From NCBI GenBank assembly GCA_036338025.1, contig JAYZDB010000106.1, forward strand, positions 1 to 10,299: a stretch of DNA of 10,299 nucleotides, read 5' to 3'. The notes under the pieces were generated by a model. It was given only the letters and a program-made list of their open reading frames with translations, did not search any database and was not told the DNA's origin. Made by a program: the position numbers and the translations under genes. The stretch comes from JAYZDB01 sp036338025 (GTDB lineage Bacteria; Planctomycetota; UBA1135; UBA2386). Below, one piece after another: positions 9,347 to 10,299 of this stretch; within the stretch, counting starts at the first letter, position 1, and each line of letters begins with the position of its first letter.

Positions 9347-10107
9347 TCGACTGGACGATGGTGATCGAAGTGGCGATCTTCGCCCCGTGCATCTATCTGA
9401 TCCTCCGTTTCCTGCGCGAGACCCGGGGCTCAGGAGTGATCCGCGGGCTGTCGTTCATCTTGGTGCTGACCATCGTCACCTTCGTTGCGCTGATCAACTC
9501 CTTCGAACTGGACCGTCTCAAGATCGTCTTCGAGCAGGCCTACGATCTCGCGATTCTCGGCCTGATCATCATCTTCCAGCCCGAAATCCGAAGAGCGATC
9601 GTCAACGTCGGTGAGCTGCCGCTGTTCAGCAGGTTCTTGAAGCGCGAAACCCGCATCACCTCACGGATGCTGCGGTCTGTCGCTCGCCTGAGTCGCGATA
9701 AAATTGGGGCCCTGATCGCCGTCGAACGCAACGTCTCTCTCACCACCTTGGCAGAGACCGGCATCACGATCGATGCTGAACTCAACTCGTTACTCATCGA
9801 GTCCATCTTCTACCCCGGCAACTCGCTGCATGACGGTGCAATCATCGTTCGTGACAACCGTATTGTCGCAGCCTCCTGTCTGCTTCCGCTCAGCCAGAAC
9901 TCCGAGGTCGACAAGCGCCTCGGCACCCGCCATCGCGCCGCCCTCGGGCTGAGCGAAGAAGTCGACTCACTGATCATCGTAGTCTCCGAAGAGACCGGCA
10001 AGGTGTCGATCGCGCAAGGTGGCAAGCTGGAGCACGGCATCTCGCTCGATCAACTCGAACGCACCATCGAGGAATCCCTCAACCAGGCTGGGAGGAGTCA
10101 ACCATGA
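9343..10107 (+). CDS. cdaA: Diadenylate cyclase CdaA (c-di-AMP synthase)
   Basis: CdaA makes cyclic di-AMP from two ATP at the inner membrane. The 254-residue protein has three predicted membrane helices (about 7-24, 31-50, 64-82; the third in ILGLIIIFQPEIRRA) followed by the DAC domain (about 100-245). The domain carries the catalytic DGA motif at 164-166 (LHDGAIIV) and the RHR motif at 196-198 (GTRHRAALG), so it should be active. The start is ATG 9343 inside the folP stop (ATGA) with CAGGA upstream. The stop likewise overlaps the next start by ATGA, indicating tight coupling with its regulator. The cdaA-cdaR pairing is the conserved arrangement, often with glmM after; glmM would lie outside the window. 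c-di-AMP commonly controls osmolyte transport and cell-wall homeostasis; targets here are not visible. Confidence 0.96.
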   Translation: MIDWTMVIEVAIFAPCIYLILRFLRETRGSGVIRGLSFILVLTIVTFVALINSFELDRLKIVFEQAYDLAILGLIIIFQPEIRRAIVNVGELPLFSRFLKRETRITSRMLRSVARLSRDKIGALIAVERNVSLTTLAETGITIDAELNSLLIESIFYPGNSLHDGAIIVRDNRIVAASCLLPLSQNSEVDKRLGTRHRAALGLSEEVDSLIIVVSEETGKVSIAQGGKLEHGISLDQLERTIEESLNQAGRSQP

Positions 10108-10299
10108 AAGCCGACCAGCAAGCCAGGCCCAGGATCAGGATCTTTGACGACCCGTTCCGCAAACTGCTGTCGATCGTGTTGGCGCTGGTGCTCTGGTACT
10201 ACCTGGACGCCCTGGTCACCCAAACGAGCACAAGCCCAATCAAGGTTGGGGTGACATTCGACGGCACACCCGCGACCGCCAACAACCAGATCAACGTCT
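10104..10299 (+). CDS. cdaR: CdaR/YbbR-like regulator of CdaA, N-terminal fragment
   Basis: Only the first 65 residues are in the window. A basic, polar N-terminus (about 1-20, with FDDPFRKLL) precedes one membrane helix (about 21-38, SIVLALVLWYYLDALV), after which the chain should be periplasmic. The KLLSIVLALVLWYY pattern and position directly after cdaA fit the YbbR-domain protein CdaR, which binds CdaA at the membrane and tunes its activity. The ATG at 10104 overlaps the cdaA stop and is preceded by GGGAGGAG at 7 nt or so, a strong Shine-Dalgarno. The YbbR repeats that would prove the assignment lie beyond base 10299. Confidence 0.8.
   Translation, partial: MKADQQARPRIRIFDDPFRKLLSIVLALVLWYYLDALVTQTSTSPIKVGVTFDGTPATANNQINV

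Overview
The window is about 62% GC and densely coding, with no RNA genes, CRISPR arrays, insertion sequences or clear intrinsic terminators that I could see. It reads as chromosome of a diderm (Gram-negative-type) bacterium, because it encodes BamD-like and LptE-like outer-membrane assembly lipoproteins. It also has FtsH, an ECF-type sigma factor and a diadenylate cyclase (CdaA) with the start of its regulator CdaR. Diderms that make c-di-AMP, together with this gene order, suggest Planctomycetota or a deltaproteobacterial/myxobacterial lineage. That placement is an inference and is not proven by any marker here.

Layout. Bases 1-834 (minus strand) hold the N-terminal two-thirds of imidazolonepropionase (hutI, histidine degradation), cut by the window edge. 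A compact hairpin (849-870) sits just upstream of its GTG start. Bases 892-1632 (minus) encode an ECF-like RNA polymerase sigma factor that is probably co-transcribed with hutI. Bases 1633-1842 form a divergent regulatory region with an AT-rich island and two inverted repeats in the leader of the next gene. Bases 1843-3693 (plus) encode an HDOD-GAF-GGDEF diguanylate cyclase with active site and inhibitory site intact.

From about 3819 to the right edge all genes lie on the plus strand: recO (recombination mediator, unusual start), a bamD-like lipoprotein, lptE, ftsH, folP (dihydropteroate synthase), cdaA and partial cdaR. Several are translationally coupled. The bamD/lptE junction is TGATG, folP/cdaA is ATGA and cdaA/cdaR is ATGA. 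Gaps at lptE/ftsH (34 nt) and ftsH/folP (28 nt) are short, so 4672 to the right end is plausibly one operon.

How the genes fit together. The right half looks like an envelope-homeostasis operon: beta-barrel assembly (BamD), LPS delivery to the surface (LptE), membrane proteolysis (FtsH) and c-di-AMP signalling (CdaA/CdaR). A folate-synthesis gene sits between, as is common beside ftsH. The left half pairs a sigma factor with a divergent c-di-GMP synthase. I found no clearly novel system. The most useful leads are the recO start, the enlarged FtsH periplasmic domain, the leader and spacer hairpins, the HDOD-cyclase fusion next to a sigma factor, and two cyclic dinucleotide synthases within about 6 kb.
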